Notes under the pieces: model-generated | What the model saw: the letters and a program-made list of their open reading frames with translations, nothing else | Told to the model about the DNA's origin: nothing | The model's database searches: none | Program-made: the position numbers and the translations under genes | NCBI GenBank assembly: GCA_021442965.1 | Contig: JABUUX010000374.1 | Span: 1-18,348 of the forward strand | Reading direction: 5' to 3' | DNA length: 18,348 bases | Origin: Treponema sp. | Lineage (GTDB): Bacteria; Spirochaetota; Spirochaetia; Treponematales; Treponemataceae | Shown: positions 1-6,819 of the stretch, piece after piece | Position numbering within the stretch: the stretch's first letter is position 1 | Layout: every line of letters begins with the position of its first letter

Positions 1-302
1 CGGAGCTGCTGGATTATAGGAAGTCCGAAAGCAGCAGTTTTTCCGGTTCCCGTTCTTGCACGGGCAATAACATTTGAGTCTCCGTTCAAAAGGCGCGGAA
101 TGGCAAGCACCTGAATAGGTGACGGATATTCAAAGCCCTTACGGCGTACAGCAGCCAGTGCACGTTCATCAAGTCCTAAATCTTCAAAAGTTACCTGTCC
201 GTCAGGTTCATCACTTTCTTCTGTTTCACAAAAATCGTTTTCAATAGGAATAATTTCATCAGTCTCTTTAATTTCTTCTTTTATATTATCATCATTAATC
301 AT
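1..302 (-). CDS. DEAD-box ATP-dependent RNA helicase, N-terminal part (runs off the window)
   Basis: About the first 100 codons are present; the gene continues beyond base 1. The start at 302 is an ATG. After an acidic, poorly conserved leader of about 40 residues comes the helicase Q-motif region (F-E-D-L-G-L ... K-G-F-E-Y-P-S-P-I-Q) and then the Walker A/motif I A-R-T-G-T-G-K-T followed by A-A-F-G-L-P, which together identify a DEAD-box helicase. Such proteins unwind RNA duplexes in ribosome assembly, mRNA decay or cold adaptation; which paralogue this is cannot be told without the C-terminus. The acidic leader before the Q motif is longer than in minimal DEAD-box proteins. No Shine-Dalgarno is visible; a TATAAT lies 9 bases upstream of the ATG. 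It is divergent from the TPR gene at 628. Confidence 0.88.
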   Translation of the reverse strand, partial: MINDDNIKEEIKETDEIIPIENDFCETEESDEPDGQVTFEDLGLDERALAAVRRKGFEYPSPIQVLAIPRLLNGDSNVIARARTGTGKTAAFGLPIIQQL

Positions 303-311
303 AGAAAGGTT

Positions 312-338
312 ATTATATAGATAATATTGAATAGTGAA
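312..338 (-). promoter_or_regulatory. possible promoter of the DEAD-box helicase
   Basis: On the minus strand a perfect TATAAT (312-317) lies 9 bases before the ATG. The best -35 candidate, TTCACT (333-338), is at a short 15-base spacing and sits inside the heptamer repeats, so the -35 is weak. If the -10 is used, the mRNA would have almost no 5' leader. Confidence 0.35.
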
Positions 339-391
339 TAGTGAACGCGAGAGATATTAAATAATTAATATTGAATATTGAATAGTAAAGA
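327..391. repeat. heptamer repeats, unit [T/G]TGAATA, in two blocks
   Basis: Direct reading shows block 1 as TTGAATA, GTGAATA, GTGAACG (327-347). Block 2 is TTGAATA, TTGAATA and a decayed GTAAAGA (371-391). The two are separated by an AT-rich spacer. The 7-base period resembles short tandem heptamer repeats known from other bacterial intergenic regions. The block lies between divergent genes and overlaps the presumed helicase promoter, so copy changes could alter promoter spacing; that is inference. Confidence 0.6.
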
Positions 392-422
392 CTTCGCCAA
401 ACTTTTGAGTTTAGAAACGAAG
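392..422. repeat. small inverted repeat (hairpin-capable)
   Basis: Two nested perfect arms are visible: CTTCG (392-396) with CGAAG (418-422), and AAACT (399-403) with AGTTT (408-412) around the loop TTTG. There is no T-run after it, so it is unlikely to be an intrinsic terminator. It directly follows the heptamer repeats and may belong to the same intergenic repeat element. Confidence 0.45.
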
Positions 423-459
423 CCTGGTTGAGACCTATTTTAAGTAAAAAAAAGCCGCA

Positions 460-532
460 GAGAAAATCATTGTTTGAGGCATTTGTAGCAAGCGAAGCGC
501 AGATACACCATGCCGAAAATATGTATTTTCTC
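460..532. repeat. 73-base imperfect palindrome, possible intergenic repeat element
   Basis: The outer arms are GAGAAAAT (460-467) and ATTTTCTC (525-532), a perfect 8-base match. Inner arms are GGCAT (478-482) with ATGCC (510-514) and TGTA (484-487) with TACA (504-507), around a GC-rich tip (AGCGAAGCGC) unusual for this AT-rich region. The layout resembles a non-coding repeat or a MITE-like remnant. No flanking target duplication was found and no second copy is in this window, so the family is unproven. Confidence 0.4.
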
Positions 533-613
533 GAGAGGTTGTTTTTTGCATGTAAATAAAACTAAACCAGGGTTCATTTTCGTCCGTTACTAGAAGAAGT
601 ACCAGTTTTGGAG

Positions 614-619
614 TAAAAT
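614..619 (+). promoter_or_regulatory. weak -10-like box before the TPR gene
   Basis: TAAAAT ends 8 bases before the ATG at 628. No convincing -35 lies at 16-19 bases. The only purine-rich candidate ribosome site, GGAG (610-613), is 14 bases from the ATG, which is too far for a good Shine-Dalgarno. Regulation of this gene is therefore unclear. Confidence 0.25.
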
Positions 620-627
620 AAAACAGT

Positions 628-3600
628 ATGCCGGGCTTAAGTCAGCTTAAACAGTTTAACAAAGACATTCTTTCTCTTGGAGATGAAATTCAACTCCGTG
701 CACAACGCGGTGAAAAACCGGTACGTGTTTCCATTCCAAAATCAATACAAGATATAGATGATTCAGAAGAATTTGTAATGGGAATGCCTGAAAAGGAAGC
801 TGTTGCCCAAACAACATCAGTCGATGATGATCTTTCAGAACTTCAGAATCTTACAGCCACAAAAACAACTCAAAGTGATAAAAAAGAAGATACTGCGGAA
901 CCAAGTTTTGAGGCTCCGGACTTATCGGCTCTTCTTGCTCCAATGGAAGAAGATTCCGGAGCTTTATCAGGTGCCGCTGATATGCCTGATCTTTCTATGT
1001 TCATGGAACCGGAAGAACAGCCTGAACCAGAAGAACAGATTATTGAAGAAAAAGAAACTTCCATTGCTGATTTAAGTCTGGAAGATCTTCTTGGAGGTGC
1101 AGGTTTTGACGGTTCTTCCAATCCTGCTGTAGAACCCCCTTCTTCATCAGAAATTGATGAAGAAGATGAAGAATTTTATTCTGGGGGATTCGGCGACGAC
1201 AGCTATACCCCAAAAAAGAAACCGGCTAAAGCTCCTGTTATTACAAATGACCTGAATTTTTACGATGAACCGGAAGAAACCTCTGATTCTGATACAGACG
1301 TTTCTTTCCCAGATAAAGGACAGGCTCTTTCTCTTGAAGAACTGGGGCTTGGTGACCTTGATAATTCGAATTCTACTACAAGTGCACAACCAGAAAATTT
1401 TGATATCTCAAATGATGATAATTTTTCAGACATAGAAGAATTGGAAGAGCTTGGAGATGATAATGAATCTTTGAATATTGAAGAAACACCATCTTCCTCC
1501 TCTGATTTTGATTTTAACATTCCACAAGAACCAAAAGCGGAACAAGAAGATTTTTCTTCCTTTGACTTTAGCCTTTCTTCAGACATTTCTGAAAACGAAT
1601 TATCTGAGTCAGAAGAAATTTCTTCCCTAAACTCTGATGCCCTGGAACTTGCCGGCGATAATGTTTCTCAAGGCACAGGAATGGATTTTTCAAACAGTCC
1701 GGAACTAAATGAAGGCTTTGGAAGCGATTTTGAAAAAGCCTCCGGACTTGATTCTTTAGATCTTCCAGATTTTGATACTCCACAAAATCCTGATACTACA
1801 GTTGATACAGATTTTTCTTTTGATTCTTCAGCTGAGACTTCAGAAATATCATCACAAGAGGAAGACTTTTCTTCTCTTGAACTTCCTTCCATGGACGGCA
1901 GTGATTTTAACATCCCGGAAACCACAGAAGATTTCAGTCAGACAGTAGAAGAAAATCCTTTTGATATACCAGATAATGCTACGGGAGACCTTCCTCCTCA
2001 AGATGAAGAATCATCTCCTGTAATAGACTTTTCAAGTTTTTCTTTTGACACTCCTTCTGAAAACACAGAAGGAACATCTGAATCAGATACAACTTTAGAT
2101 TCCTTTGATTCTGAGAATTCCTTTGAGTCAGATGAGTTTAATACAGAAAGTCCATTTGGAACAGATGCTACTGAAGATATTTCTGACAGTACTGAATCCT
2201 TTAGCACTGACTTCAACATTGATGAAGATGAAAGCGGGACTGAAATACAAAACAGTGACGAAGATTTGCCAATTGAAACTTTTGATATTTCAGAAATGGA
2301 AGGCATGGAATTCAATGTGCCGGACACTGATTCCCAGCTTGAATCTTCATCTCACGAAGACTCAGAATCTTCTTTTGATGCTGAAAATTTTGAGATTCCC
2401 GGATTTTCTGATGTACAAACAGCAAAAGAAGAAAAATATACGCCTGTCTTTGCAAAAGCCGGTTCAGACGATAAGAAAAAGGGAGAAGAACTGCCTCCTA
2501 ATACACTTTCAGATGAGCAGTATAAAGTATTCCTGAAAAATCTTTCAGAGTACCCTCTTAATGTACGACTTGCATTCGAAGACCTGATTGTAAAAAACGA
2601 ATTCACAGATGACGCTGAATTTGAAATCATCGAAAAAATTCTGCATAAAGCCCCTGCCCGTCAGGTTGCAACAATGCTTGAAAAAATGCTGGATATTTCT
2701 ATTCCAGTTCCTCGAGATTTTGAACACCGCACTGCAGAAGAATACGAAGCCTATAAAAAATCGATTCAGTATCAGCTTAAAAATAAAATCGTCCCTGCGG
2801 TATTTGCAGGTATGATTATTCTTGTAGTCAGTTTTGGACTATTTGAATTCGGAAAAAACTGCATTTACATCCCTGCAAAAGCTTCGAGTCTTTACAGACA
2901 AGGATACAATATGCTTTTAGCAGATGAGTACCCTCAGTCTAAAGAAAAATTCTACGCTGCTACAGAATATCAAAAAAAGAAAAAGTGGTACTTCAAATAT
3001 GCACGCGGCTATAGAGACAGAAAGCAGTATATTACAGCTGAAGAAATATACAAAAAAATCCTTAGTGACTTCAAACATGATAAAGAAGCTGGGATTGAAT
3101 ATGCTAGAATGAATCTGGACGACCTGGCAAATTATGAACGTGCAGAAGAAATCTGTCGCCGCGAAGTTTTGGATTACCATGTAAATGATGAAGAAGGTAT
3201 TCTTCTGCTTGGAGATATTTTCCTTGAATGGGGGACAGAAAAAGAGCCTGCAAAACTTGAAGATGCAAAAGAACAGTATAACAATCTTCTTCAGCTCTAC
3301 AAAAATCAGAATTTGTATCTAAGCAGGCTTATGCGCTACTACATTAGAACTGACAATCTTCCTGAAGTTATTCCTCTAAAAGAAAGATTCCTTCCAAAAG
3401 AAAAAAATCTTTGTGCAGAGGACTGGACAGAACTTTCAGGTTACTTGCTTGATAAACTTTACGGGCCTCTTCCACCATCCCGAGAATATCTTAGGGAATA
3501 CATTGAAGATGTAAAACTCCTTCTGGCACGTGCAGTAAAAATGGATCCTTCAAGTCCTGTTGCATATTACAATCTGTCCCGATATTACATTGAAACAAAT

Positions 3601-4473
3601 GAAGCTCTTTCGGCAAAAGAATCTCTTATAAAAACAATTGATAACTTTAACAACTCAAAAATTATAAGACGCCGTGATATGTACAAGTTTATTGATGCAT
3701 ACAGACTTTCTGGTGAAGAATACTCAAAAGCAAAAGAATATATGAGAGCTCAAGAATTCTACACACAAGGTATCACTCTATTTACACAGGAACGAGACAA
3801 TTCAGGTCTTCCGGGTACCGTAAAAGTTGGAATTCTTTTTGCAGATCAGGCAGATATTGACTACTTCATTTCCGGAGACTATGACAATGCACTTCAGAAT
3901 TATATATATTCTGTAAAACTTGAAAATGATTCTTCTTCTATCAGATATAAAATCGGTTACATCCAGTATAAAAACAGTAATTACACAGAAGCATTCGGTT
4001 CCTTTATGAAAGCTGGAGATGGAACAAACAAAGAACCAAATCTCCTTCTTGCTATGGGAAACACACTGGCAATTCGCGGAGATAATTATCCGGCTCAAGG
4101 TTATTACGAAAAACTGGTTGATAAACTTGAAGAGAAAATTGCAGAAAAAGGAACCGATTTAGTACAAGGGGCAAAAGGTTTTGAAGAACTCATTACTCTC
4201 TACCTTTATGCTACAAACAATTATGGAGTTACTCTGAACCGTCTGGCTCAGCGAACAGGCAGCAGTGCATATAACGCAGAATCAATTGTTCAATTATCGC
4301 AGTCTCTTAGAGCCTGGGATGCCCTTACAAGAAACAAGGAAACTATGACAAGACTTGGAGGAAGCAATCTTCCACAGGAAAACATCAGATATATTACTCA
4401 CCCTGTTCCGGATTTCCAGCCTTCAATCTTCATAGAAATTCCAAAAACAATTTCTGATTCAGAAACTTTTTAG
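628..4473 (+). CDS. Giant acidic membrane-anchored TPR protein (possible flagellar collar protein)
   Basis: The 1281-residue protein has four parts. Residues 1-50 form a conserved-looking head (MPGLSQLKQF ... RGEKPVRVSIP, then D-D-S-E-E-F). Residues 50 to about 610 are Ser/Asp/Glu/Phe-rich and predicted disordered, with recurring F-x-[IV]-P motifs. Residues 620-720 look like a compact helical segment. One membrane helix spans 721-741, and the remaining 540 residues carry many TPR-like helix pairs (A-xx-Y-Y-N-L-S-R-Y-Y and G-D-Y-D-N-A-L-Q-N-Y). The likely topology is cytoplasmic N-terminus and periplasmic TPRs. TPRs bind other proteins. This layout recalls the Borrelia periplasmic flagellar collar protein FlcA, also a TPR protein, but that match is from architecture and memory, not alignment. 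The stop is 2 bases before the next ATG. Confidence 0.8.
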   Translation: MPGLSQLKQFNKDILSLGDEIQLRAQRGEKPVRVSIPKSIQDIDDSEEFVMGMPEKEAVAQTTSVDDDLSELQNLTATKTTQSDKKEDTAEPSFEAPDLSALLAPMEEDSGALSGAADMPDLSMFMEPEEQPEPEEQIIEEKETSIADLSLEDLLGGAGFDGSSNPAVEPPSSSEIDEEDEEFYSGGFGDDSYTPKKKPAKAPVITNDLNFYDEPEETSDSDTDVSFPDKGQALSLEELGLGDLDNSNSTTSAQPENFDISNDDNFSDIEELEELGDDNESLNIEETPSSSSDFDFNIPQEPKAEQEDFSSFDFSLSSDISENELSESEEISSLNSDALELAGDNVSQGTGMDFSNSPELNEGFGSDFEKASGLDSLDLPDFDTPQNPDTTVDTDFSFDSSAETSEISSQEEDFSSLELPSMDGSDFNIPETTEDFSQTVEENPFDIPDNATGDLPPQDEESSPVIDFSSFSFDTPSENTEGTSESDTTLDSFDSENSFESDEFNTESPFGTDATEDISDSTESFSTDFNIDEDESGTEIQNSDEDLPIETFDISEMEGMEFNVPDTDSQLESSSHEDSESSFDAENFEIPGFSDVQTAKEEKYTPVFAKAGSDDKKKGEELPPNTLSDEQYKVFLKNLSEYPLNVRLAFEDLIVKNEFTDDAEFEIIEKILHKAPARQVATMLEKMLDISIPVPRDFEHRTAEEYEAYKKSIQYQLKNKIVPAVFAGMIILVVSFGLFEFGKNCIYIPAKASSLYRQGYNMLLADEYPQSKEKFYAATEYQKKKKWYFKYARGYRDRKQYITAEEIYKKILSDFKHDKEAGIEYARMNLDDLANYERAEEICRREVLDYHVNDEEGILLLGDIFLEWGTEKEPAKLEDAKEQYNNLLQLYKNQNLYLSRLMRYYIRTDNLPEVIPLKERFLPKEKNLCAEDWTELSGYLLDKLYGPLPPSREYLREYIEDVKLLLARAVKMDPSSPVAYYNLSRYYIETNEALSAKESLIKTIDNFNNSKIIRRRDMYKFIDAYRLSGEEYSKAKEYMRAQEFYTQGITLFTQERDNSGLPGTVKVGILFADQADIDYFISGDYDNALQNYIYSVKLENDSSSIRYKIGYIQYKNSNYTEAFGSFMKAGDGTNKEPNLLLAMGNTLAIRGDNYPAQGYYEKLVDKLEEKIAEKGTDLVQGAKGFEELITLYLYATNNYGVTLNRLAQRTGSSAYNAESIVQLSQSLRAWDALTRNKETMTRLGGSNLPQENIRYITHPVPDFQPSIFIEIPKTISDSETF

Positions 4474-4475
4474 TT

Positions 4476-5081
4476 ATGGAACGAACACAAGAAAGCATAC
4501 GAATCCATAAAATCAATCTCCTGTTAAAAGAACTGTTCAGGAAATCAATACATCTGTGTTCTGCAATTATCCCACTTCTTTTGAAGTACTTCTTTCTTCC
4601 TGTTATTATTCTTCTTTTTTTAGCAGTTATTGGATATACAGTTTCTGAAATACTACGGCTTAAAGGTAAAAGAGTTCCATTAATATCAAAAATTACTGAA
4701 CTGGCAGCAAGAAAAAGAGATGAAAATAAATTTGTACTGGGACCAGTTACACTAGTTATAGGAATCCTAATTGCAGCCATCTGTCTGCCTCTTCAGGCTG
4801 CAACCATAGGAATATATGCTCTGGCTTTTGGAGACGGGCTTGCAAGTCTTTCTGGAAAACTTTTTGGAAAAATACATATTCCATTTACAAAAGGAAAGAC
4901 TGCGGCAGGAAGTCTTGCTTGCTTTACCGCAGTTTTTATTACATCATTTTTTGTTCAGGGAAACACAGCTGTAAGTATTCAACTGGCTTTTTCGGCAATG
5001 ATTCTGGAACTTATTCCTCTGGCAGATTTTGACAATATTTTAATTCCAATTACTATTGGAGGTCTTTCACTACTCATATAA
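4476..5081 (+). CDS. CTP-dependent lipid/polyprenol kinase-like membrane protein (SEC59/dolichol kinase family)
   Basis: The 201-residue protein has about six hydrophobic segments. Its central part carries the family signature F-G-D-G-L-A-S-L-S-G-K-x-F-G-K (about residues 125-139) and K-G-K-T-A-A-G-S (about 146-153), plus a late D-N-I-L-I-P-I. These fit the dolichol kinase/phytol kinase/CTP-dependent diacylglycerol kinase group, relatives of CDP-diglyceride synthase, which phosphorylate a membrane lipid alcohol using CTP. The substrate cannot be told from sequence. It starts 2 bases after the stop of the TPR gene with no Shine-Dalgarno, suggesting translation by termination-reinitiation and tight co-expression. 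Its 3' end overlaps the convergent gene at 5070 by 12 bases. Confidence 0.8.
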   Translation: MERTQESIRIHKINLLLKELFRKSIHLCSAIIPLLLKYFFLPVIILLFLAVIGYTVSEILRLKGKRVPLISKITELAARKRDENKFVLGPVTLVIGILIAAICLPLQAATIGIYALAFGDGLASLSGKLFGKIHIPFTKGKTAAGSLACFTAVFITSFFVQGNTAVSIQLAFSAMILELIPLADFDNILIPITIGGLSLLI

Positions 5082-5885
5082 ATGACGGTTGTGAAGACTG
5101 TTCAAATATAAAAATGTTCCCGCAGATGTACAGATTGCAGCAAGATTGAACACGAACAGATTAATTCCATTAATTCCCAAAACAAATCCTGCAATAATTA
5201 AAGCCAGACCAAGTGTAGTCCATTGTTTGTAGCCATTCTGAATATTTGAAATAAATAACGAAATAACTGCACTGGAGTGAACCAGAATTTCAATAATAAC
5301 AACTATACGGTCAAATCCTACATGAATACGGAAAGTTTTTTCTAAAACACCTGTATTCAAGGGAAGAATAAAAGCTGCAAAAATAGATATAACAATAATC
5401 AGAAGAAGATTTCTTTCAAGATTCTGTCTTTGTTCAGGTCCTGTCATAATGGTAGAAAACAAAAGAGCCAGAGGAGCCAGGATTCTTGCAAAAGTAGAAA
5501 AGCGACCAAAGAAAACTATAAATCCAGTAAATGGTTTTGAAGCCACTAAAAAAGGGATATAAAGTCTGGCACATTCAGCAAGACATGCAACAAGAAAGCA
5601 AAAATAAAAAACCAATTCAGAAGACTGTGTTTTTTCAAAAGCCTGACTTACAACAAAAGATGCCACAACTACGTATACATTCATAAAAAAAATGGAATTA
5701 TACACAGAGAAAGGATGATAATCAAAAAAAAGCTGACGAAATAAACCGTGTTCAGGATTCGGTTCATAAGCCAAAAAATTAAATTTTAATACACCGATAA
5801 TAAAAAAAATCAGACTTAAAACAAAAAAAACTGCAGATGTAATAAAAAGAATAAAAAGAAGACGATTTCTTGATTTAATAGTCAT
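5070..5885 (-). CDS. Polytopic membrane protein of unknown function
   Basis: The 271-residue protein has roughly eight hydrophobic helices across its whole length, starting with a basic stretch (MTIKSRNR) and a first helix at about residues 9-28. Charged or functional-looking residues are few: E-C-A-R at about 103-106, F-G-R-F-S-T-F-A-R at about 126-134, and G-P-E-Q-R in a loop. I do not recognise the family. An integral-membrane sensor module without an output domain, or a small transporter, are possibilities but neither is supported by a motif. The ATG at 5885 has no Shine-Dalgarno and lies 6 bases after a good -10 box. It is divergent from the DUF2259 gene and convergent, with a 12-base overlap, to the kinase-like gene. 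Confidence 0.75.
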   Translation of the reverse strand: MTIKSRNRLLFILFITSAVFFVLSLIFFIIGVLKFNFLAYEPNPEHGLFRQLFFDYHPFSVYNSIFFMNVYVVVASFVVSQAFEKTQSSELVFYFCFLVACLAECARLYIPFLVASKPFTGFIVFFGRFSTFARILAPLALLFSTIMTGPEQRQNLERNLLLIIVISIFAAFILPLNTGVLEKTFRIHVGFDRIVVIIEILVHSSAVISLFISNIQNGYKQWTTLGLALIIAGFVLGINGINLFVFNLAAICTSAGTFLYLNSLHNRHLYE

Positions 5886-5891
5886 ACTGAA

Positions 5892-5920
5892 ATAATAAAG
5901 TGAACCAAATTATTAGTAAA
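5892..5920 (-). promoter_or_regulatory. sigma-70-type promoter of the 5885 membrane protein gene
   Basis: On the minus strand TTTACT (5915-5920) and TATTAT (5892-5897) are separated by exactly 17 bases. The -10 ends 6 bases before the ATG, so transcription should start at or next to the start codon, giving a leaderless mRNA. The -35 box overlaps the -35 of the plus-strand sigma-28-like promoter. Confidence 0.5.
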
Positions 5921-5943
5921 GACTTTATTAAATAAGCCGAAAA
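5917..5943 (+). promoter_or_regulatory. sigma-28 (FliA)-type promoter before the DUF2259 gene
   Basis: TAAAGACT (5917-5924), an 11-base spacer, then GCCGAAAA (5936-5943). The known FliA consensus is TAAAGTTT-N11-GCCGATAA, so the boxes match at 6/8 and 7/8 with ideal spacing. Transcription would start near 5950, leaving a leader of about 27 bases that holds the GGGGGAAG ribosome site (5968-5975). Confidence 0.6.
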
Positions 5944-5977
5944 TAGAAATAAGATTATATATTTTTTGGGGGAAGAA

Positions 5978-6700
5978 ATGAAAAAGATACTTACTGCTGT
6001 AATTATATCCGGACTTCTTGCATGCTCTGCATTTTGCGGTGATGTTGCAACATTTGTTGAAGGCGGATGGTCTAAAGACGGCAACATATATGTTTTTGGG
6101 CAGTACGGAAAAACAGACAAAAACTTTCAGAGTTGGGCAGAACTGATTGAAGTTGATATCAAGAAAAATGATTACGCAGACAAAGGATATTTTTCAGTAA
6201 AACCTTCTGCTGTAACAAAAGGAAAATCAGGACGAGAAGTTTATGAATCTCTTGAAGCTCAAAACTTTTACAACCTGAAACCTTTGAATCTTACAAAAAC
6301 AAAGCCAGACCAGATGCTCTATATTTGTGAAGATCCATTAAAAAAAGGTTCTGATGAAATTAAATTTACAGATTTTTTGGGTTCAGATATAAATAATCCT
6401 ATGACCTACAATGTAAAGGTAGTACCAACTGTAAACGGAAGTGGAGCCCAGGCAAAATCATCTTTCTATATTCTAATAGAAAAAAAAGATAAAAATGGAA
6501 ACGTTACTGCAAGTCAGATGGTTGGAAATCCGGATATTAAAAGAAAAGGTGTTACAGGTTATAAAGTAGAACAGATTCTTTGTGACAAAACAGGAAAAAA
6601 CATGATTTTTGTTGTTGAAAAAATTATGGAAGACAACACAGGTATTAATATCCGATACATGGTTGAAGCCTGTGAACTGAACCCTGAATTTACAAGATAG
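5978..6700 (+). CDS. Secreted protein, DUF2259 (COG5497)-like, possible lipoprotein
   Basis: The ATG at 5978 is chosen over an in-frame TTG at 5966 because GGGGGAAG stands just before it and an ordinary signal peptide begins there (MKK then a hydrophobic run to about residue 19). A lipobox-like L-L-A-C ends at residue 16, so it may be a lipoprotein; cleavage by signal peptidase I after residue 20 is the alternative. The mature part opens with F-V-E-G-G-W-S-K-D-G-N-I-Y-V-F-G-Q-Y-G, which I recall as the hallmark of DUF2259 predicted secreted proteins. The function of that family is not known. The protein is 240 residues, probably periplasmic or envelope-bound. The promoter looks FliA-type and the gene is closed by a strong terminator, so it is monocistronic and perhaps part of the motility regulon. 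Confidence 0.75.
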   Translation: MKKILTAVIISGLLACSAFCGDVATFVEGGWSKDGNIYVFGQYGKTDKNFQSWAELIEVDIKKNDYADKGYFSVKPSAVTKGKSGREVYESLEAQNFYNLKPLNLTKTKPDQMLYICEDPLKKGSDEIKFTDFLGSDINNPMTYNVKVVPTVNGSGAQAKSSFYILIEKKDKNGNVTASQMVGNPDIKRKGVTGYKVEQILCDKTGKNMIFVVEKIMEDNTGINIRYMVEACELNPEFTR

Positions 6701-6725
6701 AAAATAATAATAAAAAATTATGAAG

Positions 6726-6753
6726 CCTGCAGTTATCCTGCAGGTTTTTTTTT
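6726..6753 (+). terminator. intrinsic terminator after the DUF2259 gene
   Basis: A perfect 7-base stem CCTGCAG (6726-6732)/CTGCAGG (6738-6744), loop TTATC, runs into nine T's (6745-6753). The stem can extend by AAG on the 5' side against the first T's. Confidence 0.93.
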
Positions 6754-6819
6754 AAGATTTTGCGTAAAAGTGAAAAATGAAGACTATATTAAGTCAGAAG
6801 ATATTTTTACGGAGATCTT

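Noticed and set aside
512..519. GCCGAAAA, a FliA -10-like sequence
   Set aside because: There is no TAAA-like -35 at 15 bases, and it lies within the palindromic element, about 110 bases from the nearest start.
563..590. TAAACCAG ... TCCGTTAC, weak FliA-like promoter before the TPR gene
   Set aside because: The spacing is one base too long and the -10 matches only 5 of 8. It would be interesting given the possible flagellar link but is not strong enough to call.
870..2630. Several long minus-strand open frames (about 70-110 codons) opposite the TPR gene
   Set aside because: They mirror the Ser/Glu/Asp-rich coding sequence, whose complementary strand has few stops. Their translations are low-complexity and no ribosome sites or family motifs are seen.
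5966..5977. Upstream in-frame TTG start for the DUF2259 gene
   Set aside because: It would place acidic residues before the signal peptide and overlap the ribosome site that serves the ATG at 5978.
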